Assembly: GCF_014651035.1 (NCBI RefSeq)
Contig: NZ_BMWC01000003.1
Span: 186,001-250,000 of the forward strand
DNA from: Streptomyces lomondensis
GTDB lineage: Bacteria; Actinomycetota; Actinomycetes; Streptomycetales; Streptomycetaceae
Direction: 5' to 3'
Length of the DNA stretch: 64,000 nt
This document shows positions 16,416 through 26,161 of the stretch, piece after piece. Made by a program: the position numbers and the translations under genes. Under the pieces are notes generated by a model. That model was not told where the DNA came from, made no database searches, and saw only the letters and a list, made by a program, of their open reading frames with translations. Position 1 is the first letter of the stretch. Each line of letters starts with the position of its first letter.

Positions 16416-17462
16416 ATGCCAGAGATCACGAGCCGCAGAGGGCTGCTCTTCGGGGCCGCCGCCGTCTCCGCCGGTGCCCTCCTCACGGGGTGCACCAGCA
16501 ACGAGCCGTCCGACTCCAAGGACGAGCCGGCCGGGAACAACCAGCCGGCCGCCGACGACAAGCCCGGCAAGCAGGTCACCATCGGCTTCGCCGGACCGCA
16601 GGCCGACCACGGCTGGCTCAACGCCATCAACGACAACGCCAAGAGCCGCGCCGAGAAGTACTCCGACGTCACCCTGGAGATCACCGAGGGCTCCAACGAC
16701 ACCGCCCAGCAGATCGGCCAGATCGAGACCCTCATCAACAAGAAGGTCGACGTCCTGGTCGTGCTGCCCGCCGACGGCAAGGCCCTCACCCAGGTCGGGC
16801 TGAAGGCGATGCGCGCGGGCATCCCGGTCGTCAACCTCGACCGGATCTTCAACACCCCGCAGGCCTACCGCTGCTGGATCGGCGGCGACAACTACGGCAT
16901 GGGCCTCAACGCCGGCCACTACATCGGCGAGAAGCTCAAGGGGAAGTCCGACGCCCGCGTCATCGAACTGGCCGGCCTGGACAACCTGGAGCTCACCAAG
17001 CAGCGCACCCAGGGCTTCGACGACGCCCTGAAGAACTACCCCAACATCAGGAAGGTCGCCCGCCAGGCCGCCGAGTTCACCGTCGAGTCCGGGCAGGCCA
17101 AGATGGCCCAGCTGCTCCAGGCCCAGTCCAAGTTCGACGCCCTGTGGAACCACGACGACGACCAGGGCGTCGGCGCGCTGCGCGCCATCGAGCAGGCCGG
17201 GCGCGACGACTTCCTGATGGTCGGCGGCGCGGGGGCCCTGTCCGCCTTCCAGGCCATCAAGCAGGACGACGGCGTGCTCAAGGCGACGGTGCTGTACCCG
17301 CCGACCATGGCCGCCTCCGCGATCGACCTCGCCCGCGCCCTCGGCCAGGGCAAGGGCATCGGCGGCATGGCCGAGTTCGAGATCCCCGCCTCCATCACGC
17401 TCTACTCGGCCGTCGTCGACAAGACCAACGTCGACCAGTACATGCCCACCGGCTTCCGGTGA
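16416..17462 (+). CDS. Sugar-binding lipoprotein of the ABC importer (RbsB type)
   Basis: The 348-residue periplasmic-binding-protein fold has an N-terminal Tat-like RR (TSRRGLLFGAA) and lipobox LLTGC at residues about 22-26. It is therefore probably a Tat-exported lipoprotein on the outer face of the membrane. The core (KQVTIGFAGPQADHGWLNAINDNAKSRAEKY...) is the type-I sugar-binding family. It should capture the substrate for the ATPase and permease upstream. The ligand could be a pentose, hexose, inositol or a modified sugar; the downstream dehydrogenase and isomerase genes favour a cyclitol or glycoside. Confidence 0.93.
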   Translation: MPEITSRRGLLFGAAAVSAGALLTGCTSNEPSDSKDEPAGNNQPAADDKPGKQVTIGFAGPQADHGWLNAINDNAKSRAEKYSDVTLEITEGSNDTAQQIGQIETLINKKVDVLVVLPADGKALTQVGLKAMRAGIPVVNLDRIFNTPQAYRCWIGGDNYGMGLNAGHYIGEKLKGKSDARVIELAGLDNLELTKQRTQGFDDALKNYPNIRKVARQAAEFTVESGQAKMAQLLQAQSKFDALWNHDDDQGVGALRAIEQAGRDDFLMVGGAGALSAFQAIKQDDGVLKATVLYPPTMAASAIDLARALGQGKGIGGMAEFEIPASITLYSAVVDKTNVDQYMPTGFR

Positions 17463-17521
17463 CCGGTTCCGCCCGCACCCCCCACGTGCGCCACCCCGAC
17501 CAGGACGAGGAGGACACCCGT

Positions 17522-18733
17522 ATGGGACAGCCGCAAGCGCAGCCAGAAGGGACCGAGGCAGGCAAGCCACCCCTGCGGGTGGGGATGGTCGGATACGCCT
17601 TCATGGGGGCCGCCCACTCCCAGGGCTGGCGCACCGCGGGTCGCGTCTTCGACCTGCCGCTGAACCCCGTGCAGTCCGTGATCTGCGGCCGGGACCGGTC
17701 CGCTGCGCGGGCGGCGGCCGACCGGCACGGCTGGGCGTCCGTCGAGACCGACTGGCGCGCCCTCGTCGAACGGGACGACGTCGACCTCGTCGACATCTGC
17801 ACCCCCGGCGACAGCCACGCCGAGATCGCGCTGGCCGCCCTGGCCGCCGGCAAGCACGTGCTGTGCGAGAAGCCCCTCGCCAACACCGTCGCGGAGGCCA
17901 CGTCCATGGCCCGGGCGGCCGAAGAGGCCCACGCGCGCGGCCAGGTGGCCATGGTCGGCTTCAACTACCGCCGGGTGCCCGCCACCGCCCTGGCCCGCCG
18001 GATGGTCGCCGAGGGCCGCCTCGGCAGGCTGCGGCACGTGCGCGTGACGTACCTCCAGGACTGGCTGGTCGACCCCGAGTTCCCGCTGACCTGGCGGCTG
18101 CGCAAGGAACAGGCCGGCTCGGGTTCCCTCGGCGATCTGGGCGCGCACATCATCGACCTCGCGCAGTACCTCGTGGGGGAGCCCCTGGCGGGCGTCTCCG
18201 CGCTGACGGAGACCTTCGTACGGCAACGGCCCCTGCCCACCGGCGCCACCAGCGGACTGTCCGCCGTCTCGGCCGCCGGCACCGGCGAGGTCACCGTGGA
18301 CGACGCCGCCCTGTTCACGGCCCGCTTCCCCTCCGGCGCGATCGCCTCCTTCGAGGCCACCCGCTACGCCACCGGCCGCAAGAACGCCCTGCGCATCGAA
18401 CTCAACGGCGAGCGCGGCTCGCTCGCCTTCGACCTGGAGCGCCTCAACGAGCTGTCCTTCCACGACGCCACGGAGCCGGGCGCGGAGGCGGGCTTCCGCC
18501 GCATCCTCGTCACCGAGCCCGACCACCCCTACCTGGACGCCTGGTGGCCGCCGGGCCACGGCCTCGGCTACGAGCACACCTTCGTCCACCAGGCCCGCGA
18601 CCTCGTCCACGCCATCGCCGAGGGCCGCCGCCCCGAACCCTCCTTCACCGACGGGCTCCAGGTGCAGCGCGTGCTCGCGGCGGTCGAGGAGAGCGCCGAG
18701 AAGAACTCCGTCTACACGCCGATCGCGGTCTGA
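17522..18733 (+). CDS. Gfo/Idh/MocA-family oxidoreductase
   Basis: The 403-residue protein has an N-terminal Rossmann domain ([19 protein letters not shown], about residues 18-36). The EKP motif ([15 protein letters not shown]) carries the catalytic Lys, and [19 protein letters not shown] provides the active-site His region. Relatives oxidise or reduce sugars and inositols at a ring hydroxyl with NAD(P). It lies 59 bases after the binding-protein gene and 13 before a sugar isomerase, so it probably acts on the imported compound. Whether it uses a cyclitol or a 3-keto sugar cannot be decided. Confidence 0.93.
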   Translation: MGQPQAQPEGTEAGKPPLRVGMVGYAFMGAAHSQGWRTAGRVFDLPLNPVQSVICGRDRSAARAAADRHGWASVETDWRALVERDDVDLVDICTPGDSHAEIALAALAAGKHVLCEKPLANTVAEATSMARAAEEAHARGQVAMVGFNYRRVPATALARRMVAEGRLGRLRHVRVTYLQDWLVDPEFPLTWRLRKEQAGSGSLGDLGAHIIDLAQYLVGEPLAGVSALTETFVRQRPLPTGATSGLSAVSAAGTGEVTVDDAALFTARFPSGAIASFEATRYATGRKNALRIELNGERGSLAFDLERLNELSFHDATEPGAEAGFRRILVTEPDHPYLDAWWPPGHGLGYEHTFVHQARDLVHAIAEGRRPEPSFTDGLQVQRVLAAVEESAEKNSVYTPIAV

Positions 18734-18746
18734 GGAGGCCACCGGA

Positions 18747-19745
<999 letters not shown>

Positions 19746-19760
19746 CCCTCCGTGAGCTCT

Positions 19761-19782
19761 CCGGGATGACGGCGCATCCCGG
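19761..19782. terminator. Hairpin between the isomerase and sugar dehydrogenase genes
   Basis: CCGGGATG-N6-CATCCCGG is a perfect 8-bp stem, 16 bases after the isomerase stop and 45 before the next start. It may attenuate transcription or protect the upstream message. Genes continue on the same strand. Confidence 0.45.
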
Positions 19783-19826
19783 CGTACGCACCCGCCCGTA
19801 CCACCGGCTCCACTCTGGAGGCATTC

Positions 19827-22322
19827 GTGCACGGGAACCACCGCACCACCAGCACCGCCAGAACCGAGACCCACAGACGGCGCCTGCGCCAGGCGATCGC
19901 GCTGTTCAGCGGCGCGCTGCTGGCCGGGGCCTCGCTCACCCTCACCGCACCGCAGGCCGGAGCGGCCGCCGGCGACGACGGACCGGCCATCACGGCCGAG
20001 GACTTCCAGCAGGTCACCCTCGCCAAGGGCGAGGCGGAGGTCGGCGAGCCCATGTCGCTCGCCGTCCTCCCGGACCGCTCGGTCCTGCACACCTCCCGCG
20101 ACGGCGAACTCCGCCTCACCGACGCGGCCGGCAACACGAAACTCGCCGGCAAGCTCGACGTCTACTCCCACGACGAGGAGGGCCTCCAGGGCATCGGCGT
20201 CGACCCCGGCTTCTCGGAGAACCGCTTCATCTACCTCTACTACGCGCCCCCGCTGAACACCCCCGAGGGCGACGCCCCCGAGACCGGCACCGCCGCCGAC
20301 TTCGCCCCCTTCGACGGGGTCAACCGCCTCTCCCGGTTCGTCCTGAAGACCGACGGCACCCTCGACACCGCCAGCGAGAAGAAGATCCTCGACGTCCCCG
20401 CCTCCCGCGGCCTGTGCTGCCACGTCGGCGGCGACATCGACTTCGACGCGGCCGGCAACCTGTACCTGTCGACCGGTGACGACACCAACCCGTTCCAGTC
20501 GGACGGCTTCACCCCCATCGACGAGCGCTCCCACCGCAACCCGGCCTTCGACGCCCAGCGCTCCTCCGCCAACACCAACGACCTGCGCGGCAAGATCCTG
20601 CGCATCAAGGTGAACGCCGACGGCTCGTACACCGTCCCCGAGGGCAACCTCTTCGCCCCCGGCACGGACAAGACGCGCCCCGAGATCTACGCGATGGGCT
20701 TCCGCAACCCGTTCCGCTTCAGCGTCGACAAGAAGACCGGCATCCTCTACGTCGGTGACTACGGCCCCGACGCCGGCGCAGCCGACCCCGCGCGCGGCCC
20801 GGCCGGCCAGGTCGAGTTCGCCCGCGTCACCGGCCCCGGCAACTTCGGCTGGCCGTACTGCACCGGCGACAACGACGCCTACGTCGACTACGACTTCGCG
20901 ACGGGCGCGTCGGGAGCGGCCTTCGACTGCTCCGCCCCGAAGAACACCTCCCCGAACAACACCGGCCTGACCGACCTGCCCCCGGCCCAGCCCGCCTGGA
21001 TCCCCTACGACGGCGGCTCCGTCCCCGAGTTCGGCACCGGCTCCGAGTCCCCGATGGGCGGCCCGGTCTACCACTACGACCCGGCGCTCGACTCGCCGGT
21101 GAAGTTCCCGGAGGCGTACGACGGCGACTTCTTCGCCACCGAGTTCGGCCGCCGCTGGATCAAGCGCATCACCAGCGACGCCGACGGCTCCGTGCGGTCG
21201 ATCAACGACGTGCCCTGGACCGGCACCCAGGTGATGGACTCGGCGTTCGGCCCCGACGGGGCGCTGTACGTCCTCGACTACGGCCTGTCCTGGTTCGGCG
21301 GCGACGAGCACTCCGCCCTGTACCGCATCGAGAACGCCACCGACGGCCACTCGCCCGTCGCCCAGGCGGCGGCGAGCAGGACCTCCGGCCAGGCGCCCCT
21401 GCGCGTCAGCTTCTCCTCCGCGGGCACGAGCGACCAGGACGGCGACGCCCTCACCTACAGCTGGGACTTCGGCGACGGCGGCACGTCCACCGCGGCCAAC
21501 CCCACGTACCGCTACAAGAAGAACGGCACCTACACCGCCACGCTGACGGTCAAGGACCCCTCCGGCCGCACCGGCAACGCGAGCGTGCAGATCGTCGTCG
21601 GCAACACCGCGCCCACCGTGGTACTGGAGACGCCCAAGGACGGGCAGCTGTTCAGCTTCGGTGACGCCGTCCCCTTCAAGGTGAAGGTCACCGACCCGGA
21701 GGACCGGCGCATCGACTGCTCCAAGGTCAAGGTCACCTTCATCCTCGGCCACGACACCCACGGCCACCCCCTGACCTCGGCGAACGGCTGCACCGGCACC
21801 ATCCAGACCAGCGCCGACGGCGGCCACGACGAGGACGCCAACATCTTCGGGGTCCTCGACGCCGAGTACACCGACAACGGAGGCGGCGGCCAGGCCGCGC
21901 TCACCACGCACGACCAGAACGTGACCCAGCCCCGGCACCGCCAGGCCGAGCACTTCGGCGACTCCTCCGGCGTCACGGTCATCACCAAGGCCACCGCGCA
22001 CGGCGGCCGGACCGTCGGCGACATCAACAACGGCGACTGGATCTCCTTCACTCCGTACGTCCTGAGCAACGCCACGAAGGTCACCGCGCGCATCTCCTCC
22101 GGCGGCGCCGGCGGCACCCTCGAAATCCGCGCCGGCTCCCCCACGGGCACCCTGCTCGGCAAGGCGACCGTGCCCGTGACGGGCGGCTGGGAGACCTTCC
22201 AGGACGTCAGCGCCAACCTGTCCCGCGCCCCGAGGGGCACGACCACGCTCTTCCTGGTCTTCAAGGGCAGCGGCACCGGCGCCCTGTACGACGTCGACGA
22301 CTTCACGTTCACGACGAGCTGA
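19827..22322 (+). CDS. Secreted PQQ-type sugar dehydrogenase with PKD and carbohydrate-binding domains
   Basis: The 831-residue exported protein starts at GTG 19827 behind CTGGAGG and has a signal peptide ending near AGAAAGDDG. Residues about 55-500 form a glucose/sorbosone dehydrogenase beta-propeller (HVGGDIDFDAAGNLYLSTGDDTN, YAMGFRNPFRFSVD). A PKD domain follows at about 510-590 (SYSWDFGDGGTSTAANPTYRYKKNGTYTATLTV-like, split here for length). A C-terminal CBM6-like jelly roll starts near residue 695. It would oxidise a sugar on a polymer or at the cell surface. PQQ is implied by the family, not shown. Confidence 0.9.
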   Translation: MHGNHRTTSTARTETHRRRLRQAIALFSGALLAGASLTLTAPQAGAAAGDDGPAITAEDFQQVTLAKGEAEVGEPMSLAVLPDRSVLHTSRDGELRLTDAAGNTKLAGKLDVYSHDEEGLQGIGVDPGFSENRFIYLYYAPPLNTPEGDAPETGTAADFAPFDGVNRLSRFVLKTDGTLDTASEKKILDVPASRGLCCHVGGDIDFDAAGNLYLSTGDDTNPFQSDGFTPIDERSHRNPAFDAQRSSANTNDLRGKILRIKVNADGSYTVPEGNLFAPGTDKTRPEIYAMGFRNPFRFSVDKKTGILYVGDYGPDAGAADPARGPAGQVEFARVTGPGNFGWPYCTGDNDAYVDYDFATGASGAAFDCSAPKNTSPNNTGLTDLPPAQPAWIPYDGGSVPEFGTGSESPMGGPVYHYDPALDSPVKFPEAYDGDFFATEFGRRWIKRITSDADGSVRSINDVPWTGTQVMDSAFGPDGALYVLDYGLSWFGGDEHSALYRIENATDGHSPVAQAAASRTSGQAPLRVSFSSAGTSDQDGDALTYSWDFGDGGTSTAANPTYRYKKNGTYTATLTVKDPSGRTGNASVQIVVGNTAPTVVLETPKDGQLFSFGDAVPFKVKVTDPEDRRIDCSKVKVTFILGHDTHGHPLTSANGCTGTIQTSADGGHDEDANIFGVLDAEYTDNGGGGQAALTTHDQNVTQPRHRQAEHFGDSSGVTVITKATAHGGRTVGDINNGDWISFTPYVLSNATKVTARISSGGAGGTLEIRAGSPTGTLLGKATVPVTGGWETFQDVSANLSRAPRGTTTLFLVFKGSGTGALYDVDDFTFTTS

Positions 22323-22337
22323 GGGGAGGACACCGAC

Positions 22338-23678
22338 ATGCGCTCAACCAGCCGATACGCGACGGGCATCATGGGCGCGGCCCTGCTCCTGGGCTGCGTC
22401 TCCGGACCGGCCTCGTCCCAGGACGACGCCGCGGGCAAGCGGGTCCTGGTCTTCTCCAAGACCGCCGGCTTCCGGCACGACTCCATCCCCGAGGGCGTCG
22501 CCGCGGTGCAGCAGCTCGGCGAGCAGGGCGGCTTCACGGTCGACGCGACCGAGAACGCGGGCGCGTTCACCTCGTCCAACCTGCGCCGGTACGCCGCGGT
22601 GGTGTTCCTGTCGACCACGGGCGACGTCCTCGACGCCAGGCAGCAGCGGGCCTTCGAGGGCTACATCCGCGCCGGCGGCGGCTACGTCGGCGTCCACGCC
22701 GCCGCCGACACCGAGTACGACTGGGCGTTCTACGGCGGCCTCGCCGGCGCCTACTTCCAGTCGCACCCGGCGATCCAGCCCGCGACCGTCCACGTCGAGG
22801 ACCACGCCCACCCGGCGACCTCGGGCCTGGAACGGGCCTGGAACCGCACCGACGAGTGGTACAACTACCGCTCCAACCCCCGGGAGAGGGCCCACGTCCT
22901 CGCCTCCCTCGACGAGTCCTCCTACACCGGCGGCACCATGCGGGGCGACCACCCGATCGCCTGGTGCCAGGACTACCAGGGCGGCCGCTCCTTCTACACC
23001 GGCGGCGGCCACACCAAGGAGTCCTTCGCCGAACCCGCCTTCCGCGAGCACCTGCTGGGCGGGATCCGCTGGGCGATCGGCGACGCCCAGGCCGACTGCC
23101 GCCCGGAGACGGGCTACCGCCCGCTCTTCGACGGCACGTCCCTGGACGGCTGGCGGCAGGCCGGCCCGGGCTCCTTCACCCTGTCCGACGACGGCACCCT
23201 GACGTCGTCGGGCGGCATGGGAATGCTCTGGTACGCCGCCTCCGGCTTCTCGTCGTACTCCCTGAAGCTCGACTGGAAGATGGCCGGCGACGACAACTCC
23301 GGTGTCTTCGTGGGCTTCCCGCCCTCGGACGACCCGTGGTCGGCCGTGCACAACGGCTACGAGATCCAGATCGACGCGACCGACGCCGCCGACCGCACCA
23401 CCGGCGCGGTGTACGGCTTCAAGTCCGCCGATCTCACCAAGCGCGACCGCGCGCTGAACCCGCCGGGGGAGTGGAACACGTACGAGATCCGCGTGGAGGG
23501 CGAACGCCTCCGCGTCTGGCTCAACGGCGTGAAGATCAACGACTTCACCAACACCGACCCGGCCCGGAGCCTCGTCGACGGACACTTCGGCATCCAGAAC
23601 CACGGAGCCGAGGACGAGGTGTCCTTCCGCGACATCCGGATCAAGGAACTGCCCTCGAAGGTCTCGGAGGGCGACTGA
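22338..23678 (+). CDS. ThuA plus DUF1080 (3-keto-disaccharide hydrolase) lipoprotein
   Basis: The 446-residue protein has a lipobox (LLLGC) at residues about 16-20. A ThuA domain covers about 30-250 (VLVFSKTAGFRHDSI, GGGYVGVHAAADTEYDW). A DUF1080 domain covers about 258-440 (FDGTSLDGWRQAG, DWKMAGDDNSGVFVGFP, FGIQNHG). ThuA proteins take part in keto-trehalose/maltose-type metabolism, and DUF1080 is described as a 3-keto-disaccharide hydrolase domain. Together with the preceding secreted dehydrogenase and the Gfo/Idh enzyme this supports an extracytoplasmic keto-glycoside route. It is the last gene before a strong hairpin. Confidence 0.88.
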   Translation: MRSTSRYATGIMGAALLLGCVSGPASSQDDAAGKRVLVFSKTAGFRHDSIPEGVAAVQQLGEQGGFTVDATENAGAFTSSNLRRYAAVVFLSTTGDVLDARQQRAFEGYIRAGGGYVGVHAAADTEYDWAFYGGLAGAYFQSHPAIQPATVHVEDHAHPATSGLERAWNRTDEWYNYRSNPRERAHVLASLDESSYTGGTMRGDHPIAWCQDYQGGRSFYTGGGHTKESFAEPAFREHLLGGIRWAIGDAQADCRPETGYRPLFDGTSLDGWRQAGPGSFTLSDDGTLTSSGGMGMLWYAASGFSSYSLKLDWKMAGDDNSGVFVGFPPSDDPWSAVHNGYEIQIDATDAADRTTGAVYGFKSADLTKRDRALNPPGEWNTYEIRVEGERLRVWLNGVKINDFTNTDPARSLVDGHFGIQNHGAEDEVSFRDIRIKELPSKVSEGD

Positions 23679-23683
23679 GCGGC

Positions 23684-23715
23684 GGCGGGCGGGGGACGCC
23701 GGACTCCCGCCCGCC
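23684..23715. terminator. Hairpin separating the sugar operon from the ebo-like operon
   Basis: GGCGGGCGGG and CCCGCCCGCC form a perfect 10-bp GC stem with a 12-base loop, starting five bases after the ThuA stop. The next gene starts 53 bases later with its own strong ribosome site. It probably ends or weakens transcription from the sugar operon. Confidence 0.55.
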
Positions 23716-23768
23716 GTCTTCACCTGCCCCCACTGAAGTCCCTGTCTCGTACGACAAGGAGGCCGCCG

Positions 23769-24983
23769 ATGTCCGCGTCCCGTTCCGAGTCCCGTGTGGG
23801 GGTGTGGCTGATCGGAGCGCGCGGCTCCGTCGCCACGACCGCCGTGGCGGGCTGCGCCGCCGTGACCGCGGGCCTGCATCCGCCGACGGGCATGGTGACC
23901 GAGACACCCCCGTTCACCGGCAGCGGCCTGCCGGCCCTGCCGTCCCTCGTCTTCGGCGGCCACGACACGCTGGACTGCCCCCTGCCGAAGCGCGCCGAGG
24001 CGCTGGCGGCCGGGGGAGTGCTGCCCCCGGGCCTCCCGTCCGCCATCAGCGCCGAACTGGCCGCCGCAGACCGGGAGATCAGGCCCGGCGGCCCCCTCCC
24101 CGGCGACACCCGGGACGCGGAGCGACTGATCACCGCGTTCGCCACCGACATCCAGGACTTCGTACGACGGCACGGCCTGGCCCGCGCGGTGGTCGTGAAC
24201 CTGGCCTCCACGGAACCCGCCCCCACCGGCGGCGCCCTCCCGCCGAGCTCCCTGTACGCCGCGGCGGCCCTGCGCGCCGGCTGCCCCTACGTGAACTTCA
24301 CCCCCTCGACCGGCCTGCACCACCCCGCCCTCGCTCCTCTCACGGAGGCGTCCGCCCTCCCGTACGCCGGCCGCGACGGCAAGACGGGCCAGACCCTGCT
24401 GCGCTCGGTGCTGGGCCCGATGTTCGCCCAGCGGGCGCTGACCGTCCGCGCCTGGTCGGGCACCAACCTGCTGGGCGGCGGCGACGGCGCGGCCCTGGCC
24501 GACCCGGCCGCCGCGGCCGCCAAGAACGCCGGCAAGGAACGCGTCCTCGCCGACACCCTCGGCACCACCCCCGAGGGCGAGGTCCACATCGACGACGTCC
24601 CCTCCCTCGGCGACTGGAAGACCGCCTGGGACCACATCGCCTTCGACGGCTTCCTCGGCACCCGCATGATCCTCCAGACGACATGGCAGGGCTGCGACTC
24701 CGCCCTGGCCGCTCCGCTCGTCCTCGACCTCGCCCGCCTCACCGCACGCGCGCACGAGACGGGGCTGTCCGGCCCGCTCGGAGCACTCGGCTTCTACTTC
24801 AAGGACCCGGTGGGGGACGGGCCGTCGGGCCTGGCCGAACAGTACGAGGAGCTGATCCGGTTCGCGCGGAGCCTTCGGGCGCCGGGGCCCGGGGACGAGG
24901 GGGCCGACGCACGGCAGGTCGCCCGCGAGGACCGCGCGCTCGGTCCGGCGGGGCCGGGCGACGGGACGGGGGAGCCGCGGTGA
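23769..24983 (+). CDS. Inositol-3-phosphate synthase family protein
   Basis: The 404-residue protein has the family's N-terminal VGVWLIGARGSVATTAVAG. It also has VNLASTEP and NFTPSTGLHHP in the middle and GRDGKTGQTLLRSVLGPMF with the catalytic-lysine region after it. The classical enzyme converts glucose 6-phosphate to 1D-myo-inositol 3-phosphate with NAD. This copy opens the ebo-like operon and overlaps the prenyltransferase gene by four bases, so it likely supplies a cyclitol phosphate or an analogue to that pathway. It starts at ATG 23769 after AAGGAGG. Confidence 0.9.
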   Translation: MSASRSESRVGVWLIGARGSVATTAVAGCAAVTAGLHPPTGMVTETPPFTGSGLPALPSLVFGGHDTLDCPLPKRAEALAAGGVLPPGLPSAISAELAAADREIRPGGPLPGDTRDAERLITAFATDIQDFVRRHGLARAVVVNLASTEPAPTGGALPPSSLYAAAALRAGCPYVNFTPSTGLHHPALAPLTEASALPYAGRDGKTGQTLLRSVLGPMFAQRALTVRAWSGTNLLGGGDGAALADPAAAAAKNAGKERVLADTLGTTPEGEVHIDDVPSLGDWKTAWDHIAFDGFLGTRMILQTTWQGCDSALAAPLVLDLARLTARAHETGLSGPLGALGFYFKDPVGDGPSGLAEQYEELIRFARSLRAPGPGDEGADARQVAREDRALGPAGPGDGTGEPR

Positions 24984-26161
24984 CTCGGCGTGCCTGCCCT
25001 CCCGGCGGTGCCGCCGCAGACAGCGGTGCCGCTGCCTTGGGCGGGAGTGTCGGTGCCTTGGACGGGAGCGTTGGTGCCTTGGGCGGGAGTGTCGGTGCCT
25101 TGGGCGGGAGTGTCGGTGCCTCGGGCGGGGGCGTCGCCGCCTCGGACGTCAGCGTCGGCGCCTCGGACGGGAGCGTCGCCGCCACGGCGCACTGTGGGGA
25201 CGCCGCCCGGTCGGGCCGAGCCCGCGCCTGGGCGGAACTCCTCCGCCTCCCTGCCCTGTTCAGCGTGCCCGGCGACGCACTGGCCGGCACGGCGGCGACC
25301 GGGGCAGCGCCCAACGCCCGCACTCTGCTCGCCATCGGTTCCTCCCTCTGCCTGTACGAGGCCGGCATGGCCCTCAACGACTGGGCGGACCGCGACGTGG
25401 ACGCCGTCGAACGCCCGCACCGCCCCCTGCCCTCCGGCCGGATCCGGCCCGCCGCCGCACTCACGGCGGCCTGCGCCCTGACCGGAGCCGGACTGGCCCT
25501 GGCCGCCCGCGCCGGCCGCCCCGCCCTGGCCGTCGCCGCACCCCTCGCCGCGACCGTCTGGGCGTACGACCTCGGCCTGAAGCACACACCGGCCGGACCG
25601 GTGGCCATGGGCGCGGCCCGCGGACTGGACCTGCTCCTGGGAGCCGCGTCCACCACCGGCCGCCCCCGAGCGGCCCTGCCGTCCGCCGCCCTCCTCGGCA
25701 CCCACACCATCGCCGTCACGACGGTTTCCCGCCAGGAGGCCCGGGGCGGCTCACCCCTGGCCCCCCTGGCCGCCCTCGCGACGACAGCCCTGCTGACCCG
25801 CGTGGTCGCGCACCGCTCCCTACGGCACCTGACAGGCCGACAGCAAGCAGCCGCTCCTGCCCTGCCGGGCATCCCAGCCGCCCGGCCGGGACGGCAGGAG
25901 CCCGGCGGCCCACAACCCGGGGCGCTGCTGACCACCGCCCTCGCAGCCGCCTATGCCGCGACCACCGCCCGCCCCTACGTCCACGCCGCCCTCAACCCGT
26001 CACCTCCCCTCACCCAACGAGCCGTCGGCGCCGGCATCCGCGCCACGATTCCCCTCCAGGCCACCCTCGCCTCCCGCTCCAGGGGCACGGCCACCGCACT
26101 CCTCATCGCCGCCCTCGCCCCCCTCGGAGCGAGATTCGCCAAGAAGGTGAGCGTCACATGA
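24980..26161 (+). CDS. UbiA-type prenyltransferase (EboC-like) with tandem-repeat N-terminus
   Basis: The 393-residue membrane protein starts at a GTG that overlaps the previous stop (GTGA). From residue about 80 it is a UbiA prenyltransferase. The first Asp-rich motif, NDWADRDVD (133-141), binds prenyl diphosphate through magnesium, and about eight hydrophobic helices follow. The second Asp motif is weak (VAMGAARGLDLLLG), as in the EboC branch. EboC is essential for moving the scytonemin monomer to the periplasm in Nostoc. Residues 21-69 are seven 7-residue repeats (GGSVGAL type) encoded by a 21-bp minisatellite, outside the conserved fold. An in-frame TTG inside the repeats is the only later start option. 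Confidence 0.88.
   Translation: MTRRACPPGGAAADSGAAALGGSVGALDGSVGALGGSVGALGGSVGASGGGVAASDVSVGASDGSVAATAHCGDAARSGRARAWAELLRLPALFSVPGDALAGTAATGAAPNARTLLAIGSSLCLYEAGMALNDWADRDVDAVERPHRPLPSGRIRPAAALTAACALTGAGLALAARAGRPALAVAAPLAATVWAYDLGLKHTPAGPVAMGAARGLDLLLGAASTTGRPRAALPSAALLGTHTIAVTTVSRQEARGGSPLAPLAALATTALLTRVVAHRSLRHLTGRQQAAAPALPGIPAARPGRQEPGGPQPGALLTTALAAAYAATTARPYVHAALNPSPPLTQRAVGAGIRATIPLQATLASRSRGTATALLIAALAPLGARFAKKVSVT
25040..25186 (+). repeat. 21-bp minisatellite, seven units, inside the UbiA gene
   Basis: Seven head-to-tail units of exactly 21 bp run in frame, consensus near GGCGGGAGTGTCGGTGCCTTG. Units 1, 3 and 4 are almost identical and the outer units diverge. Each unit codes for one GGSVGAL-like heptapeptide. 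The length in multiples of three keeps the gene open whatever the copy number. Confidence 0.9.

Noticed and set aside
22856..26161. Possible large fusion reading through into the UbiA prenyltransferase
   Set aside because: The upstream two thirds overlap the ThuA and inositol-phosphate-synthase genes in another frame and are Arg/Pro/Gly-rich noise. The GTGA overlap at 24980 gives a natural start.
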